Shown in pieces: positions 38,486-47,483 of a stretch of 64,000 nt of DNA. Both the position numbers and the translations under genes were made by a program. The stretch's first letter is position 1, and the number at the start of each line of letters is the position of its first letter. Origin of the DNA: JACDAV01 sp964626755 (GTDB taxonomy: Bacteria > Chloroflexota > Limnocylindria > Limnocylindrales > CSP1-4); contig CAZVGO010000004.1 of NCBI GenBank assembly GCA_964626755.1, positions 62,001 to 126,000 on the forward strand, read 5' to 3'. Below the pieces are notes generated by a model that was given only the letters and a program-made list of their open reading frames with translations, had not been told where the DNA came from and made no database searches.

Positions 38486-39843
38486 ACTTGCGCCGCTGGC
38501 TGACGCCCGGGATCGGGATCAAGCGCTGGCTCCTCGTCGCGTTCGCCGGCCTGCTGCTCCTCGCGCTCGCGGCGGCCCACGTCATCCGCCAGCTGACCCA
38601 GGACATCCAGCCGGGCGGGTTGGCCCAGGTCGTCCTCGACGTGGTCACGTTCCAGTTCCTGCCGTACCCGATCCGCGGGCTGCTCGTTGGTGTCATCGGC
38701 GCAGGCCTGTTCGTCCTCGGCTCGTTGCGCGTCATCCGCACGCTGATGGCCCCGTTCAGATCGGCCGATGGGGAGCAGCCGCTCGTCGAGGTGATCTACC
38801 AGAAGCGGTTCCTCGCCCGCGGTCCGCGAGTCGTCGCGATCGGCGGCGGGACCGGCCTGTCGACCCTCCTGCGCGGGCTGAAGGAGCACACGAGCAACCT
38901 GACCGCCGTCGTCACCGTGGCCGACGACGGCGGCTCCTCGGGGCAGCTCCGCACAGAGCTCGGGATTCCTCCGGTGGGCGACATTCGCAACTGCATCGCT
39001 GCCCTCGCCGACGCCGAGCCGTTGATGAGCCAGCTCCTGCAGTACCGCTTCCCGGGCCCGAACGGCGTCGGGGGGACGGACACGCGAGAGCCGGGGGCGA
39101 AGCTCGCAGAGCAGGGCGGACTGCGTGGTCACGCCGTCGGCAACCTCCTGATCGCGGCGCTCACGGCGATCGAGGGCGGGGACTTCGAGGAGGGTGTCCG
39201 GCGCATGAACAAGGTCCTCGCGGTGCGGGGCCAGGTGCTGCCCGTCTCGCCGACGCCGTTGACCCTCCACGCGCGGCTTCAGGGCGGCGAGGTCGTCGAC
39301 GGCCAGTCGCGAATCGCCCGCGCCACCGGGATCGACCGGGTCTGGTTGACGCCGGATGGCGTCGCCGCGTCGGAGGACGCGGTGGCCGCGATCGCCGAGG
39401 CGGACCTCGTGGTCCTCGGCCCGGGCAGCCTCTACACGAGCCTCCTGCCGAGCCTCCTCCTGCCCCAGATCCGCGACGCGCTCCTTGCGACGCCGGCGCT
39501 CCGGGTCTACGTCTGCAACGTCGCGACGCAGCAGGGCGAGACCGGCGGCTACGACCTGGCCGATCATCTCGAGGCACTTGTCGCCCACACGTCGCCCGGG
39601 ATTGTCGATGCAGTCCTCGCCAACAACGCGTTCACCGCCCGCGTCCCGGATGCATGGACGGCCGAGCCGGTCCGTCTCCGCTGGCCACCGGCCGGGGCGC
39701 CCGGTCCGCGGCTCGTACTCGACGACATCGTTGACCCGGACAACGCCCACCACCACGATCCGGAGCGGCTCGCCGCGTCGCTCCACCGGCTCCTCGACCG
39801 GGAAGGCTCGCGGCGGCGAGCGGGCGTCGCCCGCACGGCCTGA
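38482..39843 (+). CDS. yvcK: YvcK/CofD-like gluconeogenesis factor with membrane N-terminus
   Basis: Nucleotide-sugar-binding regulator of envelope metabolism and growth on gluconeogenic carbon in Bacillus. The core has VVAIGGGTGLSTLLRGLKEH, VTVADDGGSSGQLRTELG and GDIRNCIAALAD. Unlike the soluble Bacillus form, about 100 residues precede the core and hold two transmembrane helices (WLLVAFAGLLLLALAAAHVI and a second near GLLVGVIGAGLFVLGSL), placing it at the membrane. 453 residues. Followed without gap by whiA. Confidence 0.93.
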   Translation: MNLRRWLTPGIGIKRWLLVAFAGLLLLALAAAHVIRQLTQDIQPGGLAQVVLDVVTFQFLPYPIRGLLVGVIGAGLFVLGSLRVIRTLMAPFRSADGEQPLVEVIYQKRFLARGPRVVAIGGGTGLSTLLRGLKEHTSNLTAVVTVADDGGSSGQLRTELGIPPVGDIRNCIAALADAEPLMSQLLQYRFPGPNGVGGTDTREPGAKLAEQGGLRGHAVGNLLIAALTAIEGGDFEEGVRRMNKVLAVRGQVLPVSPTPLTLHARLQGGEVVDGQSRIARATGIDRVWLTPDGVAASEDAVAAIAEADLVVLGPGSLYTSLLPSLLLPQIRDALLATPALRVYVCNVATQQGETGGYDLADHLEALVAHTSPGIVDAVLANNAFTARVPDAWTAEPVRLRWPPAGAPGPRLVLDDIVDPDNAHHHDPERLAASLHRLLDREGSRRRAGVARTA

Positions 39844-40725
39844 GTGAGCCGCGCCGAGCGGGACCTGGTCGACGCGCTGCGGGCCGAGGTCGCCGGGATC
39901 GACCCGAGCCGTTCGTGCGACCGGCGCGCCGAATCCGCCGGGCTCGAAGGAGCGTTGATCGGCCGGCGGGCCGTCGTGGACCGGCTCCTCGTCCGGCTTC
40001 GCCGGTCCGGCCGATCCGGAGCCGCCGCGGGGCCCACGGAGTTCGACTGGGACCGCGCGCGGGACCACTGCCGGACCGCCTGGCTGCGCGGCCGTTTCCT
40101 CGCCCGGGGCTCGCTCAGCCTCGCCTCCGGGCGGACCCACCTCGAGTTCGTCGTCGAGGCCGATGAGGCGCCGATCCTTGCCGCCCGTGTCGCCGAGGTC
40201 GGGCTGCCGGCGTCGTGGCGGATCCGGCGCGGACGCGGCGTCGTGACCTGGAAGAGCGCGGACACCGTCGGGACGTTCCTCCGGCGGATCGGCGCGGCCG
40301 GTGCGCTCCTCGAGCTCGAGGCTCGCCAGGTGTCGCGGGCGCTGCGCGGTGAGCTGAACCGGGTCCTGAACGCGGAGTCTGCGAATCTCCAGCGAGCCGT
40401 TGGCGCGGCCGGCCGGCAGCTCGCCGCGATCGACCAGCTCGAGTCGGACGGCCGTCTGCCGAGGCAGCCCTACACCGTCCGGCTCGTGGCCCACGGACGG
40501 CGCGAGACGCCCGAGGCGACGCTCGGAGAGCTGGCCGATCGGTTGATGCTTCACCGGTCGGCAGTCCAGCGGGCGCTCGAACGGATCGAGCGTCTCGCAA
40601 CGGATTCAGCCCCTCGAAACCTCGGGCGGATGGCGTCGCGGAGCTCCGCCTCCGAAACCTCGGGCGGACGGCGTCGGAGGACCTCCGCCTCCGACCTCGG
40701 TGAGCGCTTGGCGGATCGCTACTGA
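39844..40725 (+). CDS. whiA: WhiA family DNA-binding protein
   Basis: Helix-turn-helix protein with a degenerate homing-endonuclease fold, linked to cell division and sporulation in Gram-positive bacteria. CRTAWLRGRFLARGSLSL and HLEFVVEADEAPIL are the LAGLIDADG-like part; TLGELADRLMLHRSAVQRAL is the helix-turn-helix. GTG start right after the yvcK stop. The last 37 or so residues (Arg/Ser-rich) come from a tandem DNA repeat and look like a late addition. Confidence 0.9.
   Translation: MSRAERDLVDALRAEVAGIDPSRSCDRRAESAGLEGALIGRRAVVDRLLVRLRRSGRSGAAAGPTEFDWDRARDHCRTAWLRGRFLARGSLSLASGRTHLEFVVEADEAPILAARVAEVGLPASWRIRRGRGVVTWKSADTVGTFLRRIGAAGALLELEARQVSRALRGELNRVLNAESANLQRAVGAAGRQLAAIDQLESDGRLPRQPYTVRLVAHGRRETPEATLGELADRLMLHRSAVQRALERIERLATDSAPRNLGRMASRSSASETSGGRRRRTSASDLGERLADRY
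40616..40692 (+). repeat. Tandem 38/39-bp repeat at the 3' end of whiA
   Basis: Two copies begin GAAACCTCGGGCGGA at 40616 and 40654 and end CTCCGCCTCC. The periods (38 and 39 bp) are not multiples of three for the first copy, so the two copies are read in different frames. A partial third copy (GACCTCGG) follows. Confidence 0.8.
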
Positions 40726-40753
40726 GGTTGCCAGTTCAGGCATCATTCGCACG

Positions 40754-41548
40754 ATGCGTCCCGTGATCGTCGCTGCGAACTGGAAGATGCACACGACGCC
40801 CGCCGACGCGGGGGAGCTCGCCCGCACCATCGTCGCCCGGACGCGGGACCCGGACGTCGTCCGGGTCATCTGCCCGCCGTATGTCTGCCTCGCGGCAGTC
40901 GGCGCGGCAATTGCCGGCGAGGACGTCGCGGTCGGCGCCCAGAACGTCCACCACGAGCTCGCGGGCCCCTACACCGGCGAAGTCAGCGCGCCGATGCTCG
41001 TGGGCCTCGCTACGTGGGTGATCGTGGGCCACTCGGAGCGTCGTCGCGACGCCGGCGAGACGGACGAGCTGATCGGTCGGAAGCTCGGGCGGGCGGCCGA
41101 CGCGGGGCTCCGCCCGATCCTGTGCGTCGGCGAGCAGCTCGACGAGCGCGATGCCGGCCGGGCCGAGGCCGTCGTGGGCCACCAGCTCCGAATCGCGCTC
41201 CGAGCCCTCGAGCCCGTCGCCCTTCTTGCGGCGGGCCTCGTCGTCGCGTACGAGCCCGTCTGGGCGATCGGCACCGGACGGAACGCCCAGGGGTCCGATG
41301 CCGCGGCGATGGCCGACTCCGTCCGCCAGACGCTCACGGCGATCGGCTGGGGCGCGGGGGCCGCCACCGTTCCCGTCCTGTACGGCGGGAGCGTCACGGC
41401 CGCGAACATCGGCGAGTTCCTCGCCGAGCCCGCGATCGACGGCGCGCTCGTCGGCGGGGCATCGCTCAAGCCAGACGAGATGGCCGGCATCATCGCGCGG
41501 GCGGGCGTCACCGCGCGAGCCCGCCTGGCGGAAGCCGCCGCCTCGTGA
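40754..41548 (+). CDS. tpiA: Triosephosphate isomerase
   Basis: Interconverts dihydroxyacetone phosphate and glyceraldehyde 3-phosphate. NWKMH holds the substrate Lys, VGHSERR the catalytic His, VAYEPVWAIGTG the catalytic Glu and the mobile loop, and LYGGSVTAANI the phosphate loop. 264 residues. The ATG at 40754 gives the expected MRPVIVAANWKM; CATCAT 7 nt upstream is a possible -10. Overlaps gpmI by 4 bp (GTGA). Confidence 0.96.
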   Translation: MRPVIVAANWKMHTTPADAGELARTIVARTRDPDVVRVICPPYVCLAAVGAAIAGEDVAVGAQNVHHELAGPYTGEVSAPMLVGLATWVIVGHSERRRDAGETDELIGRKLGRAADAGLRPILCVGEQLDERDAGRAEAVVGHQLRIALRALEPVALLAAGLVVAYEPVWAIGTGRNAQGSDAAAMADSVRQTLTAIGWGAGAATVPVLYGGSVTAANIGEFLAEPAIDGALVGGASLKPDEMAGIIARAGVTARARLAEAAAS

Positions 41549-43143
41549 CGGCCGGCCCGTCGGGCCGGCGAGGCCCGCGCCCGATCGTGCTGGTCGTGCT
41601 CGACGGGTTCGGGATCGGGCGGCGACCGGCGGCCGACGCGATCCGGGCCGCCCGGATGCCCGCGTGGCGTGCGTTCATGGCGCGTTGGCCGAGCGCCGCG
41701 CTCGAGGCATCGGACGGCGCCGTCGGACTGCCGCCCGGCCAGATGGGCAACTCCGAGGTCGGCCACCTCAACCTCGGGGCAGGACGGCCGGTCCTCCAGG
41801 ACCTGCCCCGGATCGATGCGTCGATTGCCGACGGCAGCTTCACCCGACGGCCGGCTCTGCTCGAGGCGGCCGCTCGCGCCGCGCGACCGGACGGCCGCCT
41901 CCACGTCATCAGTCTCGTCGGTCCCGGTGGCGTCCACGCCAACGACCGTCACCTCGTCGCACTGGCGGACCTCGCCGCCCGAGAGGGCGTGCCCCATGTC
42001 CGTGTCCATGCCCTGCTCGACGGCCGGGACACCCCGCCGCGTTCGGCGCTCGGGTTCGTCGGCGACCTCGAGCGGCGGCTCCGCGAGATCCACCCCGATG
42101 CGCGGATCGCGACCGTCGGCGGGCGGTACTACGCGATGGACCGCGACATGCGATGGGAGCGGACGAAGCGCGGCTACGACGCGATCGTCCACGGGGTGGG
42201 GCAGCGGGCCTCGAGCGCGACGGCGGCGATCGAGGCGGCCTACGATCGTGGTGAGAACGACGAGTTCGTCAGTCCGACGGTGATCGACGGCGTCGCCGGG
42301 GACGTCCGCGACGGCGACCCCGTCATCGTCGCCAACTTCCGGGCCGACCGGGCTCGCCAGCTGACCCATGCCCTGGCGGATCGCGAGTTCCCCGCGTTCG
42401 ACCGGGCGGGGCCGGGAGGGCGGCCCGCGCCGCGGGATGTGTTCGTCGCCACGATGACCTCGTACGAGGTGGGCCTCCCGGTGGCCGTCGCCTTTCCGGC
42501 GGAGGAGGTCCGCTCGCTTTCCGAGGCGTTCTCCGACGTGGGGTGGCGCCAGATGCACGTGGCCGAGACCGAGAAGTACGCCCACGTCACGTACTTCTTC
42601 AACGGCGGGCGCGAGGCCCCATTCCCGGGCGAGGACCGGCGGCTCGTCCCGAGCGCCAAGGTGCCGACCTACGACCTCCAGCCGGAGATGAGCGCGCCCG
42701 GGGTGACGGACGTCCTCGTCGGGGCGATCGAGTCGGGCGCGTACGACTTCATCGTCGCGAACTATGCGAACGCGGACATGGTCGCCCACACCGGCGTCTG
42801 GTCGGCGACCGTGGCGGCGCTCGAGGCCGTCGACGCGTGCCTGGCGAGGGTCATCGGGGCGTTCGATGCGCTCGAGGCCGCCGACCCGGGCGGTCCCGGT
42901 GCGATCCTCGCCATTACCGCCGACCACGGCAACGCCGACGAGATGACCGACGAGGACGGATCGCCGGTCACGGCCCACTCGCTGAACCCGGTCCCGATCG
43001 TCCTCGCCGGCCGGGCGGTGGCGGGTCGGTCGCTCAGGGATGGGGTCCTCGCCGACGTCGCCCCGACCCTCCTCGAGCTGGCCGGGCTGCCGCCCTGGAA
43101 AGGGATGACCGGTACGAGCCTCCTCGTGCCCGGGCCCGGCTGA
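41545..43143 (+). CDS. gpmI: Cofactor-independent phosphoglycerate mutase
   Basis: Mn2+-dependent conversion of 3- to 2-phosphoglycerate. VLVVLDGFGIG has the first metal Asp, GNSEVGHLNLGAGR the phosphoserine, HALLDGRDTPPRS, GRYYAMDRD and EKYAHVTYFFNGGRE the substrate sites, and NADMVAHTG and TADHGNADEM the remaining metal ligands. 532 residues, about 20 longer than usual at the N-terminus. Coupled to tpiA, it forms a lower-glycolysis unit. Confidence 0.96.
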   Translation: MTAGPSGRRGPRPIVLVVLDGFGIGRRPAADAIRAARMPAWRAFMARWPSAALEASDGAVGLPPGQMGNSEVGHLNLGAGRPVLQDLPRIDASIADGSFTRRPALLEAAARAARPDGRLHVISLVGPGGVHANDRHLVALADLAAREGVPHVRVHALLDGRDTPPRSALGFVGDLERRLREIHPDARIATVGGRYYAMDRDMRWERTKRGYDAIVHGVGQRASSATAAIEAAYDRGENDEFVSPTVIDGVAGDVRDGDPVIVANFRADRARQLTHALADREFPAFDRAGPGGRPAPRDVFVATMTSYEVGLPVAVAFPAEEVRSLSEAFSDVGWRQMHVAETEKYAHVTYFFNGGREAPFPGEDRRLVPSAKVPTYDLQPEMSAPGVTDVLVGAIESGAYDFIVANYANADMVAHTGVWSATVAALEAVDACLARVIGAFDALEAADPGGPGAILAITADHGNADEMTDEDGSPVTAHSLNPVPIVLAGRAVAGRSLRDGVLADVAPTLLELAGLPPWKGMTGTSLLVPGPG

Positions 43144-43166
43144 CCCGGGACCGCCCCGGGCGGGTC
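43142..43166. terminator. Hairpin between gpmI and secG
   Basis: GACCCG pairs with CGGGTC, with an alternative inner CCCGGG/CCCGGG stem. No T-run, so weak evidence for termination. Confidence 0.3.
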
Positions 43167-43182
43167 GCCGGGAGTCCTGTGC

Positions 43183-43188
43183 TACCAT
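43183..43188 (+). promoter_or_regulatory. secG promoter -10
   Basis: TACCAT preceded by TGC (TGCTACCAT). It predicts a leader of about 25 nt that includes GGAGG at 43206-43210 as ribosome-binding site for the GTG at 43221. Confidence 0.5.
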
Positions 43189-43220
43189 CCCTCGCCGTAC
43201 CCACCGGAGGCACCCAGCGC

Positions 43221-43454
43221 GTGAATCCCGCCCTGGCCGCAGGCCAGATCATCGTCAGCATCGCCCTGATCATCGCGGTCCTTCTCCAGGCCCGCGGGAC
43301 GGGCCTGTCGGGCACGTTCGGTGGCGATTCGGCCGTTTACCGCAGCCGGCGCGGAGTCGAACGACGGCTGTGGCAGTTCACGATCATCCTGCTGGTCCTG
43401 TTCGCGCTGTTCTCGCTCGCGTCGTACGCGTTCGCGCCCGTAATCGGCGGCTGA
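43221..43454 (+). CDS. secG: Protein translocase subunit SecG
   Basis: Small SecYEG accessory subunit with two transmembrane helices (IIVSIALIIAVLLQARGTGL and FTIILLVLFALFSLASYAF), joined by a loop with the family's LSGTFGG block. 77 residues. GGAGG 10 nt before the GTG decides the start. Follows gpmI, as in many Gram-positive-type genomes. Confidence 0.92.
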   Translation: MNPALAAGQIIVSIALIIAVLLQARGTGLSGTFGGDSAVYRSRRGVERRLWQFTIILLVLFALFSLASYAFAPVIGG

Positions 43455-43472
43455 CGGAGCCCTCCGCGCGCG

Positions 43473-45203
43473 GTGACCGCTGCGCCATCCTCCATGACCC
43501 GGCGTGACCGTGGGGTCGTCGCGGGCCTCGTCCTCCTCTTCGGCCTGATCGTCGGCGGCGTCGCCGCGCCGGTGCTCACGCAGAGCCCGGTCGGGACGCC
43601 CGGGCCCTCGAACTTCGCCGGTGAATCGCGGCCCTATCGCGAGGGCATCCTCGGGGTCGCCGGGTCGGTCAATCCGCTGACTGCCCAGACTCGCGCCGAC
43701 CAGGATCTCGTCGCGCTCGTCTTCAGCGGCCTCGTGGCCCTCGGGCCGGAGGGCTCGCTGGTGCCGGGCCTCGCCCGGGACTGGGAGGTCGACGAGGCGG
43801 GCAAGGTCTGGACGTTCGACCTCCGCCCCGAGGCACGCTGGCACGACGACACCCCGGTGACGGCCGACGACGTGGCCTTCACCGTCGGGATCCTCCAGGA
43901 CCCGGAGTACACCGGGCCCGGGGCGGCCTCGTGGCGCGACGTCACGGTCGAGGCCGTCGACGAGCGGACCGTGCGGTTCGTCCTGACGACCCCGCTCGGT
44001 GGGTTCCTCCAGGCGGCGACGCAGCCGATCGTGCCCGCCCACCTCCTGGCGGCCGTGCCGGTCGAGGCGCTCGACACCCATCCGTTCGGACGCAACCCGG
44101 TCGGCTCGGGGCCGTTCCGGTTGGTTACCCTCGACGCCGACCACGCGGTGCTCGAGCCGTACGTGCCGGGCGAGGGCGACCCCGGGACAGAGGCGCCGGG
44201 CGACCCGCTCGCGACGTCGCGACTCGTGCCCGACCGGCCCCTGCCCTATCTCGTCGGGATCGAGCTGCTGTTCTTCGGCGACGTCCCCTCGCTCGCTGCC
44301 GCCTACGAGTCGGGGACCCTGGACGCGGCATCCGGGCTGCCGGTCGCCGAGGCGACCCGTCTCGGTGGGGCGCCCGGCAGCCGCCTGCTCCGCTATCCGA
44401 CCTCGATCCTCACCGCGGTCGTGCTCAACCTCCGGGTGACCCACCCGGCGTTCCGCGATTCCCGGGTGCGCCTCGCCTTGCTCCGGGGCACGGATCGAGC
44501 GGGGATCCTCGACCAGGCGTTCGGCGGCAATGCCGTGACCGCCGACGTGCCGATCTCGCCTGCCTCATGGGCTTACGACCCCGTCAGCGGCGAGGCGACG
44601 ACCTACGATCGCACCGCAGCCACCGCCGCCCTGGCCGCCGCGGACTGGAAGGCCGAGGACGGGAGCTGGTTCCGTCCCGGTAGCGACGATCCGGTCGCGT
44701 TCGACCTGCTCAGCCCGGACGTCGCCACGAACCAGACGACGTTCCTCGCCGCGGCGTCGGTCGCAGGCGACTGGCAGCGGATGGGGCTCCACGTCCGTCA
44801 CGTCGCCCTGCCCCCCGCCGAGCTCGTCGCGAACCGGCTCCGGACCGGGGCGTTCGCGGCGGCCGTGATCGACGTCAACGTCGGCCTCGACCCGGACCTC
44901 TATCCGCTCCTCGCCTCCACCCAGACGACGAGCCAGGGATTGAACCTCGCGGGGCTCCAGGACCCGGCCCTCGACAGGCTCCTCGAGGCGGCCCGCGGTC
45001 CGGGCGACACCGGGGAGCGCAAGGCGGCCTACGATGCGCTCGAGAAGGTCCTCGCCGCCCGCCAGTACCTGCTGCCGATCGCGTTCCGGGACGAGGTCGT
45101 GGTGGTCCGCGACACCGTGGCGGGACCCGTTCCGCGCCAGATTTCGAGCCCGAATGATCGATTTTGGGATGTGCTAACATGGCGCCTCGCCGGCGGCCGG
45201 TAA
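43473..45203 (+). CDS. Family 5 (oligopeptide-type) extracellular solute-binding protein
   Basis: Binds peptides or similar solutes outside the cell. The N-terminal membrane segment (GVVAGLVLLFGLIVGGVAA) has no lipobox, so it may be a membrane-anchored binding protein. LARDWEVDEAGKVWTFDLR, TADDVAFTVGIL and NPVGSGPFRLVTLD are family-5 blocks. 576 residues. No permease or ATPase genes lie nearby, so it is an orphan or uses a distant transporter. GTG start 18 bp after secG; an ATG at 43494 is possible. Confidence 0.88.
   Translation: MTAAPSSMTRRDRGVVAGLVLLFGLIVGGVAAPVLTQSPVGTPGPSNFAGESRPYREGILGVAGSVNPLTAQTRADQDLVALVFSGLVALGPEGSLVPGLARDWEVDEAGKVWTFDLRPEARWHDDTPVTADDVAFTVGILQDPEYTGPGAASWRDVTVEAVDERTVRFVLTTPLGGFLQAATQPIVPAHLLAAVPVEALDTHPFGRNPVGSGPFRLVTLDADHAVLEPYVPGEGDPGTEAPGDPLATSRLVPDRPLPYLVGIELLFFGDVPSLAAAYESGTLDAASGLPVAEATRLGGAPGSRLLRYPTSILTAVVLNLRVTHPAFRDSRVRLALLRGTDRAGILDQAFGGNAVTADVPISPASWAYDPVSGEATTYDRTAATAALAAADWKAEDGSWFRPGSDDPVAFDLLSPDVATNQTTFLAAASVAGDWQRMGLHVRHVALPPAELVANRLRTGAFAAAVIDVNVGLDPDLYPLLASTQTTSQGLNLAGLQDPALDRLLEAARGPGDTGERKAAYDALEKVLAARQYLLPIAFRDEVVVVRDTVAGPVPRQISSPNDRFWDVLTWRLAGGR
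45175..45180 (+). promoter_or_regulatory. Promoter -10 for the first tRNA group
   Basis: TAACAT preceded by TGC (TGCTAACAT), inside the 3' end of the binding-protein gene and about 55 bp before tRNA-Leu. Confidence 0.5.
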
Positions 45204-45234
45204 GCGTTCTCCGACCCGGTCGAGTCGGTCCGAC

Positions 45235-45321
45235 GCCGAGGTGGCGGAATCGGTAGACGCGCTAGCTTCAGGAGCTAGTGTCCGCAAGGGCGTATGGGTT
45301 CAAATCCCTTCCTCGGTACCA
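45235..45321 (+). tRNA. tRNA-Leu (anticodon CAG)
   Basis: Acceptor GCCGAGG pairs with CCTCGGT (one G-T pair). Anticodon loop TTCAGGA reads CAG. A long class II variable arm and TTCAAATC T-loop are present. CCA is encoded. Confidence 0.95.
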
Positions 45322-45355
45322 CTCCCTCGAGCCCGGACCCACACGCACTGCACCT

Positions 45356-45441
45356 GCCCAGGTGGCGGAATTGGTATACGCGTACGTTTGAGGGGCGTAT
45401 GAGGCAACTCATCCGGGTTCAAGTCCCGGCCTGGGCACCAA
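45356..45441 (+). tRNA. tRNA-Leu (anticodon GAG)
   Basis: Acceptor GCCCAGG/CCTGGGC. Anticodon stem TACGT/GCGTA with loop TTGAGGG reads GAG. It has a class II variable arm, and CCA is encoded. Confidence 0.93.
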
Positions 45442-45484
45442 CACTCTTCGACGCCCCTCGGCGGCAGGGCTGTACGCTCTCGGC

Positions 45485-45561
45485 GGGCGGTTAGCTCAGC
45501 TGGTCAGAGCGCCTCGCTTACACCGAGGAAGTCACAGGTTCGAGTCCTGTACCGCCCACCA
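45485..45561 (+). tRNA. tRNA-Val (anticodon TAC)
   Basis: Acceptor GGGCGGT/ACCGCCC. Anticodon stem CCTCG/CGAGG with loop CTTACAC reads TAC. TTCGAGTC T-loop, CCA encoded. Confidence 0.95.
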
Positions 45562-45573
45562 CGCCGCGCGGGG

Positions 45574-45579
45574 TAGACT
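45574..45579 (+). promoter_or_regulatory. lemA promoter -10
   Basis: TAGACT preceded by GGG, 44 nt before the lemA ATG, downstream of tRNA-Val. Confidence 0.45.
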
Positions 45580-45623
45580 GATCCCACGAGCTGCCGTCAC
45601 GCCAGCAGGGTAGAAGGGGAGTC

Positions 45624-46193
45624 ATGTCTCCAAGTGTTCTGATCATCCTCGGGGTGATCGTCGTCGTCGTCGTCCTCGTCGTCGCGATCTACAACGGCCT
45701 CATCCAGCGCCGGCTGCGGATCGACGAGGCATTCGCCCAGATCGAGGTCCAGCTCAAGCGGCGCCACGACCTCATCCCGAATCTCGTGAACGCCGTCAAG
45801 GGCTACATGGGGTTCGAGCAGAACGTCCTCACGGAGGTCACGAACGCGCGCGCGAACGCGGTCGCCGCGGGCTCGCAGGGGCCGGCCCAGCAGGCCGCGG
45901 CGGAGAACATGCTCACGGGCGCATTGCGCTCGCTGTTCGCGGTCGTCGAGAACTACCCGGAGCTCAAGGCGAGCGCGAACGTCCTCGAGCTCCAGGAGCA
46001 GCTGACGACGACGGAGAACCAGATCTCGTTCTCCCGCCAGCACTACAACGCGACCGTCCTCGACTACAACACCTCGATCGCGACGTTCCCCAACGTCCTG
46101 ATCGCCGGCCCGTTCGGGTTCAGCCGGCGCGAGTTCTTCGACGCCGAGCCCGAGGCCGCCAACGTCCCGACAGTCGACCTGACGCTCGGCTAA
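45624..46193 (+). CDS. lemA: LemA family protein
   Basis: Function poorly known; a membrane-anchored four-helix protein. The N-terminal transmembrane segment (ILGVIVVVVVLVVAIYNGL) is followed by RRLRIDEAFAQIEVQLKRRH, the family hallmark, and long helices ending SFSRQHYNATVLDYNT. 189 residues. The ribosome-binding site GGGGAG precedes the ATG. Gene order lemA-htpX is widely conserved, suggesting a shared membrane-protein quality role. Confidence 0.94.
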   Translation: MSPSVLIILGVIVVVVVLVVAIYNGLIQRRLRIDEAFAQIEVQLKRRHDLIPNLVNAVKGYMGFEQNVLTEVTNARANAVAAGSQGPAQQAAAENMLTGALRSLFAVVENYPELKASANVLELQEQLTTTENQISFSRQHYNATVLDYNTSIATFPNVLIAGPFGFSRREFFDAEPEAANVPTVDLTLG

Positions 46194-46230
46194 GCCCGAA
46201 GGCACGTCGGGCTGGACCGCCCGAGTCACC

Positions 46231-47208
46231 GTGGCCGCCACCTTCTACGACCAGATCTCGGCCAACCGGCGGAACTCGTTCCTGCTGGCGATGGTCGTCG
46301 TGCTCCTGCTCGGCGCGCTCGGCTTCTCGATCGGCTATGCCCTGACCGGGTCCGCCGGGGGCGCACTGGCCACGACGACGCTCGCGGTGATCGTCGGCGT
46401 GGTCCTGGCCCTCTGGTCGTACTTCGCGGGCGACAAGCTCGTGCTCGCGGTCTCCGGGGCGAAGGAGGTCGACGAGCTCTCGGCCCCCCAGCTCACCAAC
46501 GTCGTCCGGGAGATGGCCCTGGCGGCAAACGTGCCGATGCCGAAGGTCTACCTCATCGACGACTCCGCCCCGAATGCGTTCGCGACGGGTCGGGACCCGG
46601 AGCACGCGTCGGTGGCGGTCACGACCGGCCTGGTCGAGAAGCTCGACCGGGAGGAGCTCCAGGGGGTCCTCGCCCACGAGCTGTCCCACGTCCGGAATCT
46701 CGACATCCGGTTTGCGCTCATCGTCGGCGTGCTCGTCGGCTCGATCGCGCTCCTGTCCGACTTCTTCCTTCGCTTCACCTTCTGGGGAGGGTCGGGACGG
46801 CGCTCGTCGCGGGACCGGGACGGCGGTGGCGGACTTCAGGCGATCATGCTCATCGTTGCACTCGTGCTCGCAGTCCTGGCCCCGATCGTTGCCCGGCTCG
46901 TCCAGCTCGCCGTCAGCCGGCAGCGCGAGTACCTCGCCGACTCGTCATCCGTCGAGCTCACCAGGAACCCGTACGGCCTCGAGCGGGCGCTGGCCAAGAT
47001 CTCTGCCGACAAGGAGGTGCTCGAGGTCGCCAACCGGGCGACTCAGCATCTCTACTTCACGAACCCCATCAAGAAGTTCGAGCAGCGGTCTTCGGGCCTC
47101 TTCTCGACCCATCCGCCGATCGTCGAGCGGATCAACCGGCTGCGGGACCTCACCGGAGAGCGACCGCTCGAACCGCACGATGTGGTGGCCCTGTCGGAGC
47201 TGGAGTAG
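46231..47208 (+). CDS. htpX: Zinc metalloprotease HtpX
   Basis: Membrane-bound M48 protease that degrades misfolded membrane proteins. HELSHVRNLD is the HExxH zinc site; the third ligand lies in REYLADSSSVELTRNP. Transmembrane helices are at residues about 18-60 and two after the active site. 325 residues. GTG start 37 bp after lemA. A Gly/Arg-rich loop (RRSSRDRDGGGGLQ) lies between helices. Confidence 0.93.
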   Translation: MAATFYDQISANRRNSFLLAMVVVLLLGALGFSIGYALTGSAGGALATTTLAVIVGVVLALWSYFAGDKLVLAVSGAKEVDELSAPQLTNVVREMALAANVPMPKVYLIDDSAPNAFATGRDPEHASVAVTTGLVEKLDREELQGVLAHELSHVRNLDIRFALIVGVLVGSIALLSDFFLRFTFWGGSGRRSSRDRDGGGGLQAIMLIVALVLAVLAPIVARLVQLAVSRQREYLADSSSVELTRNPYGLERALAKISADKEVLEVANRATQHLYFTNPIKKFEQRSSGLFSTHPPIVERINRLRDLTGERPLEPHDVVALSELE

Positions 47209-47231
47209 GCCAGAGCGGGCCAACTTGCCGC

Positions 47232-47250
47232 GTACCCTGCCCACGGGTAC
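47232..47250. terminator. Hairpin after htpX
   Basis: GTACCC and GGGTAC form a 6-bp stem with a 7-nt loop, 23 nt after the htpX stop, with no T-run. The rest of the 275-bp gap up to the tRNA cluster holds only the tRNA promoter; I see no gene in it. Confidence 0.35.
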
Positions 47251-47412
47251 AAGGCGGCCACGAGGCGGCTGAGCTCGGACGGCCACACACGGGCCGGTGT
47301 CCCATCCTTGCCGCCTACCCGCCCGCTGAGTACCTGGCAGCGGGACCTCGGCGCACACTCGCCCGGTGGGTACACGGCCCGGGATGGGGCGTCCGGGCAC
47401 CGGTTCCTCGCC

Positions 47413-47442
47413 TTGAAGGGCCTTCGAGGCCCGTGGTATTCT
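47413..47442 (+). promoter_or_regulatory. Promoter of the five-tRNA cluster
   Basis: TTGAAG (47413-47418), an 18-bp spacer and TATTCT (47437-47442) preceded by TGG. This is the best two-box promoter in the window, 41 bp before tRNA-Phe. Confidence 0.65.
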
Positions 47443-47483
47443 CCGGCTCGCCGACGGGCCGCCAGAGCCTGGTTGGTCATCGG

